From Streptococcus sp. 116-D4 (lineage in GTDB: Bacteria > Bacillota > Bacilli > Lactobacillales > Streptococcaceae): DNA of 64,000 bases. The notes under the pieces were generated by a model. That model was not told the origin of the DNA. It did not search any database and worked only from the letters and a program-made list of their open reading frames with translations. Both the position numbers and the translations under genes were made by a program. Location of the stretch: assembly GCF_009731465.1 (NCBI RefSeq), contig NZ_AP021887.1, positions 1,482,001 to 1,546,000 of the forward strand, written 5' to 3'. How positions within the stretch are numbered: the first letter of the stretch is position 1; every line of letters starts with the position of its first letter. This document shows positions 25,503-35,246 of the stretch, in pieces.

Positions 25503-26448
25503 TGTCGCCAAACTTGCAGGCGTCAGCCCTACTACAGTTTCTCGGGTTATCAATAAAAAAGGTTATCTATCTGAGAAAACCATCCAAAAAGTCAATGAAG
25601 CCATGCGGGAATTGGGCTATAAACCCAACAACCTAGCTCGTAGCTTGCAAGGAAAATCAGCTAAGTTAATCGGCTTGATTTTCCCCAATATTTCCAACGT
25701 TTTCTATGCAGAATTGATTGATAAATTGGAACACCAACTCTTCAAAAATGGGTACAAGACCATCATCTGTAACAGCGAGCATGATTCTGAGAAGGAACGT
25801 GAATACATCGAAATGTTGGAAGCCAATCAGGTGGACGGCATCATTTCTGGTAGTCACAACTTGGGAATCGAAGACTACAATCGCGTGACGGCACCAATTA
25901 TTTCCTTTGACCGAAACTTGTCACCAGACATTCCTGTCGTTTCCTCTGACAACTATGCTGGTGGGGTTCTTGCTGCCCAGACCTTGGTTAAGACAGGTGC
26001 CCATTCTATCATTATGATTACAGGGAATGACAATTCCAATTCGCCAACTGGACTACGCCACGCTGGTTTTGCATCCGTACTCCCTAAAGCACCTATTATC
26101 AATGTTTCCAGTGACTTTTCTCCTGTCAGAAAAGAGATGGAAATCAAGAATATCTTGACCCGACAAAAGCCTGATGCCATCTTTGCTTCGGATGATTTGA
26201 CAGCTATTCTGGTCATTAAAATTGCTCAAGAACTGGGAATTTCTGTTCCTGAAGAGCTCAAGGTTATCGGATACGATGGTACTTACTTTATCGAGAATTA
26301 CTATCCTCATTTGACAACGATTAAACAACCTATGCAAGAGATTGCCCAACTCACTGTTGATCTCCTCTTGCAAAAGATTGAAGGCAAGGAAGTCGCGACA
26401 ACCGGTTACTTCTTACCAGTCACCCTATTACCAGGAAAAAGTATTTAA
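25483..26448 (+). CDS. scrR: LacI-family sucrose operon repressor
   Basis: 321 aa. N-terminal LacI HTH (LTDVAKLAGVSPTTVSRVIN) and hinge helix (NNLARSLQGKSAKLIGLI), then a periplasmic-binding-protein-like effector domain. Translationally coupled to scrB by a 20-base overlap, so repressor and hydrolase levels rise together. Likely binds the AACCGAAAACGGTT site in the scrB promoter. Confidence 0.93.
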   Translation: MVAKLTDVAKLAGVSPTTVSRVINKKGYLSEKTIQKVNEAMRELGYKPNNLARSLQGKSAKLIGLIFPNISNVFYAELIDKLEHQLFKNGYKTIICNSEHDSEKEREYIEMLEANQVDGIISGSHNLGIEDYNRVTAPIISFDRNLSPDIPVVSSDNYAGGVLAAQTLVKTGAHSIIMITGNDNSNSPTGLRHAGFASVLPKAPIINVSSDFSPVRKEMEIKNILTRQKPDAIFASDDLTAILVIKIAQELGISVPEELKVIGYDGTYFIENYYPHLTTIKQPMQEIAQLTVDLLLQKIEGKEVATTGYFLPVTLLPGKSI

Positions 26449-26455
26449 GCACAAG

Positions 26456-26486
26456 AAAACTCAGACCAATTCGTCTGAGTTTTTTT
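26456..26486 (+). terminator. Convergent terminator between scrR and mvaA
   Basis: AAAACTCAGAC / GTCTGAGTTTT stem with T runs on both strands; likely works in both directions. Confidence 0.85.
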
Positions 26487-27759
26487 ATGATCTTAAGTTT
26501 TCTAGATAACGCTGGGCAGTTTCTAAGTTAAAGGTTTTATCTGCGATGAGGCGCTCAACTAGGGGAGCTACCTCGGATTCACTAGCACCTGCTAGGAGAG
26601 CTAAGGATTTGGCCTGCAATTTCATGTGGCCTTGCTGGATGCCTGTACTGACCAAGGCTTTCAGGGCCGCAAAGTTTTGTGCCAGCCCAACAGAAACGAT
26701 AAGCTGGGCCAATTCTTTGGCAGAAGGATTTCCCAGTAATTCATGACTGAGGGCTACACGCGGGTTGAGACCGATAGAACCACCCTTGGTTGCTACAGGC
26801 ATAGGAAGAGTCATTTGACCAACTAATTCTTCTGTCTCCAAGTCTAGACGCCAAGAGCTAAGACCTTGATAATGTCCATCTCGACTGGCAAAGGCATGGG
26901 CCCCAGCTTCGATAGCACGCCAGTCATTACCTGTGGCAATTAAAATAGCATCAATGCCGTTAAAAATCCCTTTATTATGAGTAGCTGCTCGGTAGGGATC
27001 AGCCTGAGCAAACTGACTAGCCAAAGCAATTTTCTCCGCAATTTCTCTTCCTTGATCCTTTTGACGGCTCAAGTAGCGAAAGGCGATGCGACAGCTTGCC
27101 GTCACCAGAGAATCGGTTGCGTAATTAGATAGGATTCCCATGAGACTCTGTCCCTGGCTGAGTTCTTCTAAGACTGGTTTCAAGGCTTCCAGCATGGTGT
27201 TGAGCATATTGGCTCCCATGGCTTCCTGGGTATCGACATGGAGATAAACAGCGAGAAAGTCTGTTTCACCTTTGATCTGCTTGACATGCAAATCATGCGC
27301 CCCGCCCCCGCGTTTAACAATGGAAGGATAGGCTTGATTGGCAAGTTCCAAGAGCTCAGCCTTTTTGTTTGCAATCTTCTCTTGTGCTTTTTCAGGATTA
27401 GCAACTTGATAAAGAGCTACCTGACCAATCATCTGGCGCTGATGGACTTGTGCAGTAAAACCGCCTGCACGCTTAATGATTTTACTGGCATAGCTGGCCG
27501 CAGCAACCACAGAGGGTTCTTCTGTCACATAGGGAACTGTGTATTCTTGACCGTTAACGAGAACCTCTGGGACTAGCGAATAAGGCAGAGAAAAAGTTCC
27601 CACTACATTCTCACTCAGCTGGTCTGCCACCGTCACACTCATCTGTTCATCCTGCTCCAAACTCGCTTGTCTCACAGGATTAAGGAGCGCCTGAGCTTTT
27701 AACAACTCGAGGCGCTCTTGGTATGATTTTTTAGAAAATCCATTCCAACTTATCTTCAT
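26485..27759 (-). CDS. mvaA: Hydroxymethylglutaryl-CoA reductase, class II
   Basis: 424 aa. Reduces HMG-CoA to mevalonate for isoprenoid synthesis (undecaprenyl carrier). Class II motifs: EEPSVVAAAS near residue 81 (catalytic glutamate), GTGNDWRAIEAGAHAFA type loop near 270 and TKGGSIGLNPRV. Start overlaps the mvaS stop (TAATG), so the two are coupled. Confidence 0.94.
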   Translation of the reverse strand: MKISWNGFSKKSYQERLELLKAQALLNPVRQASLEQDEQMSVTVADQLSENVVGTFSLPYSLVPEVLVNGQEYTVPYVTEEPSVVAAASYASKIIKRAGGFTAQVHQRQMIGQVALYQVANPEKAQEKIANKKAELLELANQAYPSIVKRGGGAHDLHVKQIKGETDFLAVYLHVDTQEAMGANMLNTMLEALKPVLEELSQGQSLMGILSNYATDSLVTASCRIAFRYLSRQKDQGREIAEKIALASQFAQADPYRAATHNKGIFNGIDAILIATGNDWRAIEAGAHAFASRDGHYQGLSSWRLDLETEELVGQMTLPMPVATKGGSIGLNPRVALSHELLGNPSAKELAQLIVSVGLAQNFAALKALVSTGIQQGHMKLQAKSLALLAGASESEVAPLVERLIADKTFNLETAQRYLENLRS

Positions 27760-28931
27760 TATTTTTCAACCTTGCTATAACGGCGTTGGTGATTGAGAAT
27801 TTCAACCAAGGCAAAATCTTGATTTTCATAGCCAGTAAACTGGGCAGAGTTTGTTTCATCCAAGTCTACTTCCTCAAAGAAGACTTTTTCATAGTCTGCA
27901 ACAGATAGGGCAGTTCGTTGGTTGAGCTTCTTCAAACGGTCTTTATCCAGATAAGCTTCATATCCTTCAACCAATTCACCACTAAAGAACTCAGCCACAG
28001 CCCCACTTCCGTAACTATAAAGGGCAATTTTATCCCCAGCCTTCAAGCTATCTGTATTTTCCAAGAGAGACAAAAGTCCAAGGAAGAGGGAACCTGTATA
28101 GATATTCCCCACCTTTTGGCTGTAGAGAATAGACTGGTCAAAATGCTTTTGCAAGAGGTCTTTTTTCTCTTGAGGCAGGCTCTTATCCATGATTTTTTTC
28201 AAGCCTTTTAGCGCTAATTTAGGATAAGGCAAGTGGAAGCAAACAGCTGTAAAATCATCCAAAGTAAGCTGGTAGCGTTTTTGATATTCAAGCCAGGTCG
28301 TTTTCAAACTATCCAAATATTGTTGGGTAGAATAAACACCATTTACATAAGGAGTTGTAGAATAATTTGGACGCCAGAAATCCATGATATCACGTGTCTG
28401 AGCCACATTATCATTATTAAAAGCCATAATGCGTGGATTTTGTGTGATCAACATAGCTACACTTCCAGCACCTTGAGTTGGTTCTCCTGGAGTTTCAATA
28501 CCATATTTGGCAATATCGCTAGCGATGACCAAGACCTTGGACTCTGGAGAATTTTCCACATGCAGTTTTGCATAATGAAGGGCAGCTGTCGCTCCATAGC
28601 AGGCTTCTTTAATTTCGAAACTACGAGCAAAGGGCTGGATGCCCAACAAACCATGCACAAAGACTGCCGCAGCCTTACTCTGGTCAATTCCTGACTCAGT
28701 AGCCACAATGACCATGTCAATTTCTGCTCTTTCTTGCTCAGTTAAAATAGAGTCACTTGCACTAGCCGCCAAGGTCACAATGTCCTCAGTTAGGGGCGCA
28801 ATGCTCAATTCCTTGAGTAAGAGTCCTTTACTTAATTTTTCAGGGTCAATTCCCCTTGCTTCTGCTAAGTCTTGTAATTTCAAGACATATTGACTAGTCG
28901 CAAAACCAATCTTATCAATACCGATTGTCAT
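27759..28931 (-). CDS. mvaS: Hydroxymethylglutaryl-CoA synthase
   Basis: 390 aa. Condenses acetyl-CoA and acetoacetyl-CoA to HMG-CoA. Catalytic cysteine in KEACYGATAALHYAK near residue 110; histidine in FHLPYPKLALKGL near 230. Start chosen at MTIGIDKIGF (28931), preceded by AGAGGT; the upstream in-frame ATG at 28955 has no ribosome site. Confidence 0.94.
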   Translation of the reverse strand: MTIGIDKIGFATSQYVLKLQDLAEARGIDPEKLSKGLLLKELSIAPLTEDIVTLAASASDSILTEQERAEIDMVIVATESGIDQSKAAAVFVHGLLGIQPFARSFEIKEACYGATAALHYAKLHVENSPESKVLVIASDIAKYGIETPGEPTQGAGSVAMLITQNPRIMAFNNDNVAQTRDIMDFWRPNYSTTPYVNGVYSTQQYLDSLKTTWLEYQKRYQLTLDDFTAVCFHLPYPKLALKGLKKIMDKSLPQEKKDLLQKHFDQSILYSQKVGNIYTGSLFLGLLSLLENTDSLKAGDKIALYSYGSGAVAEFFSGELVEGYEAYLDKDRLKKLNQRTALSVADYEKVFFEEVDLDETNSAQFTGYENQDFALVEILNHQRRYSKVEK

Positions 28932-29009
28932 ATTTACCTCTGTTTTATCATTCATTGTAAAAAATCGTTCTATACTATTTTATCACAAATGGCAGTAAAA
29001 GAGAGAAAA

Positions 29010-29038
29010 AAGACTTGATTCACCAAATCAAGTCTCTT
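29010..29038 (-). terminator. Terminator after the ThrE-like pair
   Basis: GACTTGATT / AATCAAGTC stem, T run on the minus strand. It lies between this pair and mvaS. Confidence 0.8.
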
Positions 29039-29044
29039 ATTATT

Positions 29045-29494
29045 CTAACTTTTATGCTGGTTTCTTAAGTAGGTATAAAGTCTGAGAATCACTGTTCCGC
29101 TAGCCATTCCAATAGAGATTACCAGAGCCAACATGACAACTAAGGTAGCATTAGCAATGGCATGATTGTAATCCCCTGTCACAAAAAAGGCAGTTGTCCG
29201 ATAAGAAAGATAACCCGGAACCAGAGGTGCCAAGATGGCCAAGATAAAGACCACAGCAGGCGTCTTATAAAAAATACTCAAAATCTGGCTGACACATGAA
29301 CCAATAACGGCCGCAATGAAGGTTGCTACGATGACATTGGTTGGTTCCTTGAGCAAGAGATAAATCAGCCAGACAGACATGCCTAAAATCCCACTAGGTA
29401 AGAGCATGGACCGTTGAACATTGAGTACAATTAAAAAAGTGATAATAGCAAGAAGACTTGCTACGGCTTGTAATAAAAAGGTTGTTAGTGTCAT
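29045..29494 (-). CDS. ThrE-type exporter, small subunit (DUF3815-like)
   Basis: 149 aa with four hydrophobic segments and the PLVPGYLSYRT motif typical of the C-terminal half of ThrE. Together with the next gene it forms a split threonine/serine exporter-like protein; substrate not proven. One base separates the two genes. Confidence 0.8.
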   Translation of the reverse strand: MTLTTFLLQAVASLLAIITFLIVLNVQRSMLLPSGILGMSVWLIYLLLKEPTNVIVATFIAAVIGSCVSQILSIFYKTPAVVFILAILAPLVPGYLSYRTTAFFVTGDYNHAIANATLVVMLALVISIGMASGTVILRLYTYLRNQHKS

Positions 29495-29495
29495 A

Positions 29496-30254
29496 TTAGT
29501 TCATCAATATTAAGGCGACAGAAGTTCCCGCCCCTAAAGCTAGGGTAATGAGCAAGGATTCAAACATCTTGCTCATACCAGAGTTTATATGGTTAGTCAT
29601 AATATCACGAACCGCATTGGTCAAGGCAATCCCTGGTACAAACGGCATGACCGCACCAGCTATAATCAAATCTGCTGTTGAAGGAAAGCCTGTGTAGCGA
29701 GCCCAAAACTGGGCAATTATCCCAAAGACAAAGGCTCCAGCAAAGGCCGTCACAAAAGGAATTCGGATAAACTTCTCCACATAAAGAGAAAAGGTAAAAC
29801 CAAATAAGGTAGCCACTCCTGCCCCAAGTGCATCGTAGATATTTCCACTAAACATAATCGAAAAGAAAGGAGCACTAAAGGTTGCAGCCAGAGTTACCTG
29901 CAACTTAGTATAAGGAAGGGGTTGAGCTTGCAAGGCCGTCAATTGCTTGAAGGCTGTCTCTAAATCAATCTGCCCCCCCACTAGCTGACGAGAAATCTGG
30001 TTCACATCGCAGACTTTTTCAATATTATAAGACGAGGAAGTCACGCGCTTCATACGCGAAATATTCGTATTTTCAATTGAAAAAAAGATAGCGGCAGGCA
30101 TGGCAAGAACATTGCAATCCACAATCCCCTGTGAATGCGCAATACGAATCATGGTATCTTCTACACGATGAATCTCTGAACCACTTTTGAGGAGAATAGT
30201 TCCTGCTAGCATAATCACATCGATAACGGTATTTAGTTCTCTTAATTCTTCCAT
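29496..30254 (-). CDS. ThrE-type exporter, large subunit (DUF1212)
   Basis: 252 aa. Soluble N-terminal half with LKSGSEIHRVEDTMIRIA, then about five membrane segments including TADLIIAGAVMPFVPGIALTNAVRD, the DUF1212 pore motif. ThrE of Corynebacterium is one protein of two such halves; here they are separate genes. GGAGG-type ribosome site upstream. Confidence 0.82.
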   Translation of the reverse strand: MEELRELNTVIDVIMLAGTILLKSGSEIHRVEDTMIRIAHSQGIVDCNVLAMPAAIFFSIENTNISRMKRVTSSSYNIEKVCDVNQISRQLVGGQIDLETAFKQLTALQAQPLPYTKLQVTLAATFSAPFFSIMFSGNIYDALGAGVATLFGFTFSLYVEKFIRIPFVTAFAGAFVFGIIAQFWARYTGFPSTADLIIAGAVMPFVPGIALTNAVRDIMTNHINSGMSKMFESLLITLALGAGTSVALILMN

Positions 30255-30309
30255 GCTTTCCTCCTTTTATCAACTCCCTCTATTCTATCACAAATCTGGA
30301 GTCAAAAAA

Positions 30310-30339
30310 AATCTTTGCCATGAAATCATGACAAAGATT
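30310..30339 (-). terminator. Terminator after stkP
   Basis: AATCTTTG-CATGA / TCATG-CAAAGATT stem, then TTTTTTTT on the minus strand. Confidence 0.85.
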
Positions 30340-30345
30340 CTAATA

Positions 30346-32241
30346 TCACTGTGGATTTTCTCGGGAAGTATCTCCTCGTTGTGAATTGCCTTGCGAGCTT
30401 CCCTGTGTGGGAGTGGATTCTGCATCCTCTTGTTCATTAGTTTTCCGAGAAGAGCTAGAGGACGACGAAGAGGAGGAGGATGAAGTTGAAGAAGAATGAG
30501 TTTGCTTCGCTTTATATATAGAAAGTTTAACACGAGTTGCGCTCAAATCTACTTTTTCACCTGCTTTTGGACTTTGCTCTATGACAGTCCCCTCAGCTGT
30601 TCCTTCAGGAGCTGTAGACACTTCTACAACTTCGATATTAGCTTTTTTAACTTCATATATCTGTGTAAGATTATTGACTGTAAATTCTCGGCTAGAACCA
30701 ATATAACTTGGCATTGAAATAGAATTTCCTTTTTTAGCAACAGTCAGAACTATTTGAGTTGCCTTGCTAAGATCGTAGGTTGTTCCCTCCGGTAAACTTT
30801 GTTTCATGATTGTACCGGCTTCGATTTCGTTGGATTCTTCTTCTTCAATCTTAATCAGATTTTCTGGAACCTTCTTGCCTTTCAATTCTGCCACTACATC
30901 ACTGGATTTTCTTCCAATATAATTTCCAAGTTGGAAAGATTGCGGACCAGAAGACACAATCAAATTAATTTTTGTTCCTTCTTTGCGTGTCGTACCTGCG
31001 TCAGGATCGGTACGAATAACCCGACCTTCTTCAACCTTATCACTAGCCTCTGATTTTTCTTCACCAACCTCAAAATTGGCTTTTTTAAGAGCTTCTTTGG
31101 CCTCTGCAACCGTCTGACCTGCCACCTTTGGAATGGCAATGGTAGCGGGCGTTCTATATAAAATCCATACCAAAGATGCCACAACCAACAAGAAGGTCGC
31201 AAATAAAATTGGATAACGTGCTTTTATACGACGCCGCTTGATTGGCTTTACACTAGGTACCGGTTTTTCTGTCTGAGGAGGCTGAGGTTGAGGCTTGTCC
31301 TCTTTTACCGGAGTTTTAGGAATAGAAGTCAAGGTACTTTGTGGAACTTTTGGAAGAGTCTTAGTGTCCGCCTTAGTCGTTTCGTCAAAGACTAGCTTTG
31401 GTTCATTACGACGATTATAAGACAAACAACTAGACAAATCCACATACATTTCCGCGACTGATTTGTAGCGGTCTGTCAATTTCTTGGCAGTTGCCTTGAT
31501 AACAACATTTTCTAAAGCCTGAGGCACAGATGGATTTTCAGCAATAACCGATGGCAATGGCTTCTGAAAATGTTGGAGGGCGATGGTCACCGCACTATCC
31601 CCATCGTAAGGAATATGACCTGTCAGCATCTCATAGAAAATAATCCCCATGGCATAGATATCACTCTGTACAGTCGCTTTAGAACCACGCGCCTGCTCTG
31701 GTGACAAATAATGAACTGAACCTAGCATTGAGTTGGTCTGAGTCAGACTCGTCTCTGCAAAGGCTACCGCGATCCCAAAGTCTGTGACCTTGGCCGTCCC
31801 ATCTGATGTCAAGAGAATATTTTGAGGTTTCAAATCCCTGTGAACAATCCCTCGAGTATGAGCTAAGCGCATTGCCAAGAGGATTTGTCCCATGATTCGA
31901 ATCGCTTCTTCATTCGAAAGAGGATGATGTTCCTTGATATAGCGTTTGAGGTCTAATCCAGCAACATACTCCATTGCAAGATACTGTTGTCCCTCTTCTT
32001 CACCGATATCTGTAATCCGAACGATATGAGGATGGTCCAGATCTGCCATGGCTCTTGCTTCCCGCTGGAAACGCGCCACTGCAATAGGATCTGTCTGGTA
32101 GTTGGTTCGCAGAACCTTGACTGCCACTTCTTCACCGTCTAAAATCAAATCCTTGGCTAAATAGACATCTGCCATGCCTCCTCGACCAATTTGTTTGATA
32201 ATCCGATACCGCCCGGCAAAAATTTTGCCGATTTGGATCAT
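30346..32241 (-). CDS. stkP: PASTA-domain Ser/Thr protein kinase StkP
   Basis: 631 aa. Eukaryotic-type kinase controlling division and cell-wall synthesis. Kinase domain 1-275: [11 protein letters not shown] loop, K42, HRDLKPQN 134-141, DFG 154-156. One transmembrane helix about 344-362; then three PASTA domains, about 365-432, 433-504 and 505-578. The end (580-631) is a low-complexity tail with an almost unbroken serine run followed by Q/E/T-rich sequence. Pneumococcal StkP has four PASTA domains, so one is missing, and the tail is unusual. Overlaps phpP by 4 bases. Confidence 0.95.
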   Translation of the reverse strand: MIQIGKIFAGRYRIIKQIGRGGMADVYLAKDLILDGEEVAVKVLRTNYQTDPIAVARFQREARAMADLDHPHIVRITDIGEEEGQQYLAMEYVAGLDLKRYIKEHHPLSNEEAIRIMGQILLAMRLAHTRGIVHRDLKPQNILLTSDGTAKVTDFGIAVAFAETSLTQTNSMLGSVHYLSPEQARGSKATVQSDIYAMGIIFYEMLTGHIPYDGDSAVTIALQHFQKPLPSVIAENPSVPQALENVVIKATAKKLTDRYKSVAEMYVDLSSCLSYNRRNEPKLVFDETTKADTKTLPKVPQSTLTSIPKTPVKEDKPQPQPPQTEKPVPSVKPIKRRRIKARYPILFATFLLVVASLVWILYRTPATIAIPKVAGQTVAEAKEALKKANFEVGEEKSEASDKVEEGRVIRTDPDAGTTRKEGTKINLIVSSGPQSFQLGNYIGRKSSDVVAELKGKKVPENLIKIEEEESNEIEAGTIMKQSLPEGTTYDLSKATQIVLTVAKKGNSISMPSYIGSSREFTVNNLTQIYEVKKANIEVVEVSTAPEGTAEGTVIEQSPKAGEKVDLSATRVKLSIYKAKQTHSSSTSSSSSSSSSSSSRKTNEQEDAESTPTQGSSQGNSQRGDTSRENPQ

Positions 32242-32978
32242 TCTATTGCCTCCTCATTAACAGCAATAAGGGCAACTGTGATATTGTCCAAACCACCCGC
32301 ATTGTTGGCAAAACGAATCAAGGTTGCTGCCTTATCTTCCAAAGAAATATCGCTGGTTACAATATCATAAATTTCACTTCCTGAAATCATATTTGTCAAG
32401 CCATCACTATTAAGTAGGAGATAGTCTCCCGGCTCAAGGGTAATGATCCCAAAATCAGGTTGAATTTCATCTTTTTGACCGATAGATTGAGTAATAATAT
32501 TTTTCTGTGGGTGGCTGGCTGCTTCTTCCGGCGTCAATTGACCCGCCTTGAGCAATTCATTGACCAAAGAATGGTCACTCGTTAACTGGTGATATTCTTC
32601 TCCACGAATCAAACTGATACGAGAATCTCCAATGTGAGCATAAATAGCCTGATTATCAATAATCGCTACAGCCTCAAGGGTTGTCCCCATTCCTTTATAG
32701 GCTTCAGCCTGCCCAAGTTGGTTAATCTTTTGATTTTCAATCTCAAGGTTGTTAGCAAACCATTCACGCACTTCATTAACTGTATCAATTTGAGTATCTA
32801 CCCAAGCTACACCAAGATCTGTTACCGCCATCTCACTAGCGATATTCCCCGCACGATGACCTCCCATACCATCAGCTAGAATAATCATGGTACGCCCAAC
32901 TCTATTGACATAGTGGTTGACATAGTCTTGGTTATTTGTTCGTTTCTGACCAACATCTGTTAATAATGAAATTTCCAT
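32238..32978 (-). CDS. phpP: PP2C-type protein phosphatase PhpP
   Basis: 246 aa. Dephosphorylates StkP and its targets. Metal-binding motifs [31 protein letters not shown]-type ([12 protein letters not shown]), LLLNSDGLT and the late [12 protein letters not shown] overlap with stkP couples the pair. Ribosome site GGAAGGA sits over the rsmB stop. Confidence 0.95.
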   Translation of the reverse strand: MEISLLTDVGQKRTNNQDYVNHYVNRVGRTMIILADGMGGHRAGNIASEMAVTDLGVAWVDTQIDTVNEVREWFANNLEIENQKINQLGQAEAYKGMGTTLEAVAIIDNQAIYAHIGDSRISLIRGEEYHQLTSDHSLVNELLKAGQLTPEEAASHPQKNIITQSIGQKDEIQPDFGIITLEPGDYLLLNSDGLTNMISGSEIYDIVTSDISLEDKAATLIRFANNAGGLDNITVALIAVNEEAIE

Positions 32979-32992
32979 GTGTTAGTTCCTTC

Positions 32993-34309
32993 CTAATCCG
33001 ATATCTTGCGAAATTGACTGATGAAGAATCCATCACTTCCATACAATTCAGGTGTAATGAGGATACAGCCGTCTTTCATGATATCCTTACATTCATGTTC
33101 TAGTTTTACCTGCTCGAACTCAGGATGACTTTCTAAAAACGCCTCAACGACTTGAAAATTCTCCTCTGAGACAATAGTACAGGTACTATAAGTTATTATA
33201 CCACCTTTGCGTAGTGTTTGACAAACACTACCTAATATTTCTAGCTGAATTTCCTGTAAGGACGCGAAATCTGCCGTTTCTTTATTATATTTGATATCTG
33301 GTTTTCGGCGCAAAAGACCGATTCCTGAACAGGGAGCATCCACCAAAATCTTATCAAATGAATTCTGACCAAAAAACTCATGCACCTTTCTGGCATCCAA
33401 TTTTTGCGTTTGAACCCGATCTGCAACTCCTAGACGTTGAGCGTTTTCTTGGATTAAGTCCAACTTGTGGTCGTACAAGTCCAGCGCAGTAACCTGGCCT
33501 GTCGTCAGATAAGATGCCATATGGGCGGTCTTTCCGCCAGGAGCTGCACAAGCATCTAAAACCTGCTCGTCGCCTTGTAGCTCTAGTGTCGGTGCAACCA
33601 GTTGACTTGACTCATCTTGGATAGTAATAAGTCCTTCTGAAAACAAGTCATGACTAGCAAAATGCCCCTGTTCCTTAACCAGACCAGCAGGAGATAACTG
33701 AGAATCACTTGCACCAAGCAAAGCTTTAATCTGCGCTTTTCGGCTCAAATCTCTTACACGAATACTGGCCTTGTTGCGCAACAAAAGACTTTCAAAAATT
33801 GCTTGTGCTCGCTCTTCTCCGTATTCTTCCTTGAGTTTAGAAACTAACCACACTGGCAAAGAGTAGGCGATAGAATCACGCTTGTTCTTACGTTTGATAC
33901 TGGCAATATCTGGCAAACTTTCTCGCAAGATACGACGAAGGACTGCATTGACCAGTTTTTCGCTACCTTTTTTACGAAGTTTAGCCAGTTCCACCGCTTC
34001 ATTGACCACTGCATGATCTGGAATCTTATCCAGATATTGGAGTTGGTAGATACTCATGAGAAGCAAAACATAGAGCCAACTGTCTAGCTTGTCTCTATCC
34101 TCAATAAAGTGAGACAAATGCCATTCTAAAGTTAGTTTACGGGCTACGGTTCCGTAAACAAGCTCTGTCACCAAGCCCTTGTCTGCTGCTGACAGTTGAC
34201 TTCCCTTAAGATGTTTATTTAAGGCGATATTGGAGAAAGCTTGTTGGATAAAGACATCCTCCAATACCTCTAGGGCTAAACTTCTAGCCGTTTCTACTTT
34301 AGTCACCAA
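32993..34309 (-). CDS. rsmB: 16S rRNA (cytosine-967-C5)-methyltransferase
   Basis: 438 aa. NusB-like N-terminal RNA-binding domain (about 1-140), then a Rossmann methyltransferase with [14 protein letters not shown] (SAM site), [15 protein letters not shown] and the catalytic cysteine in YSTCTI. Overlaps the fmt end by 11 bases. Confidence 0.93.
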   Translation of the reverse strand: MVTKVETARSLALEVLEDVFIQQAFSNIALNKHLKGSQLSAADKGLVTELVYGTVARKLTLEWHLSHFIEDRDKLDSWLYVLLLMSIYQLQYLDKIPDHAVVNEAVELAKLRKKGSEKLVNAVLRRILRESLPDIASIKRKNKRDSIAYSLPVWLVSKLKEEYGEERAQAIFESLLLRNKASIRVRDLSRKAQIKALLGASDSQLSPAGLVKEQGHFASHDLFSEGLITIQDESSQLVAPTLELQGDEQVLDACAAPGGKTAHMASYLTTGQVTALDLYDHKLDLIQENAQRLGVADRVQTQKLDARKVHEFFGQNSFDKILVDAPCSGIGLLRRKPDIKYNKETADFASLQEIQLEILGSVCQTLRKGGIITYSTCTIVSEENFQVVEAFLESHPEFEQVKLEHECKDIMKDGCILITPELYGSDGFFISQFRKISD

Positions 34310-35234
34310 ATCGTTCTCCTACTGCTAAAGTCCGTCCCACACCGTTGAGGAAGGAAGCAATGTCCATCCTAGGTTTTCCTGCTGGTTGAACCTGTTTGAG
34401 AGACAGGGCACCTTCTGCTGTTGCGACAATCAATTCCTTCTTACCGATGGAAAGAATCTCACCTGGAGTTCCATGACCTTCTACAGGGAGTGCTTCATAA
34501 ATCTTAAAGCGGTCGCCTTTGAGAAAAGTATGGGCAACAGGCCAAGGATTCATCCCACGGATTTGGTTGAAAAGTTGACGGTTGGTCTTGTTCCAGTCCA
34601 GTTTTTCCTCCTCTGGCTTGATGTTTGGCGAGAAAGTAACCTGACTTGGATCCTGCGGTTGAGGCTGAATCTCACCAGTAATGTATGCAGGCAAAGTGTC
34701 CAAAAGCAAATCACGACCAACAAGAGCTAATTTCTCAAACAAGGTTCCTACATTGTCCTCATCTGTAATTGGAATACTACGACGGGAAATCATATCTCCT
34801 GCATCCATTTCCTTAACCATTTCCATAATGGTTACTCCTGCCTCCTCATCACCCTGAATCAAGGCATAATGGATCGGAGCACCACCACGGTATTTAGGAA
34901 GGAGCGAAGCATGAACATTGACTGCAAAATCCATGCTATCAAGGAGTTTACTTGGGAGGAATTGTCCAAAAGCTGCTGTTACAATCCCATCAGCACCCAA
35001 ATTCATGATGGCTTCCATTTCTGGACTACCCGATAATTTTTCAGGTTGGTAAATAGGTAGGCCTGCCTCTTTGGCAGCTTGTTTCACTGGAGTTTCTTGG
35101 ATGACTTTTTTACGTCCAACCGCACGGTCTGGCTGAGTTACAACTGCAACAATCTCGTAGCGGTCATCTGTCAAAAGTCCCCTTAAAACAGTCGCTGAAA
35201 ATTCAGGCGTTCCCATAAATATTAGTTTTGTCAT
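34299..35234 (-). CDS. fmt: Methionyl-tRNA formyltransferase
   Basis: 311 aa. Formylates initiator Met-tRNA. Motifs: [14 protein letters not shown] at the N-terminus, [25 protein letters not shown] (catalytic N/H/D region near 108) and a C-terminal OB-like domain. AAGGAG precedes the start. Confidence 0.94.
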   Translation of the reverse strand: MTKLIFMGTPEFSATVLRGLLTDDRYEIVAVVTQPDRAVGRKKVIQETPVKQAAKEAGLPIYQPEKLSGSPEMEAIMNLGADGIVTAAFGQFLPSKLLDSMDFAVNVHASLLPKYRGGAPIHYALIQGDEEAGVTIMEMVKEMDAGDMISRRSIPITDEDNVGTLFEKLALVGRDLLLDTLPAYITGEIQPQPQDPSQVTFSPNIKPEEEKLDWNKTNRQLFNQIRGMNPWPVAHTFLKGDRFKIYEALPVEGHGTPGEILSIGKKELIVATAEGALSLKQVQPAGKPRMDIASFLNGVGRTLAVGERFGD

Positions 35235-35246
35235 ATCTACTCCTTC

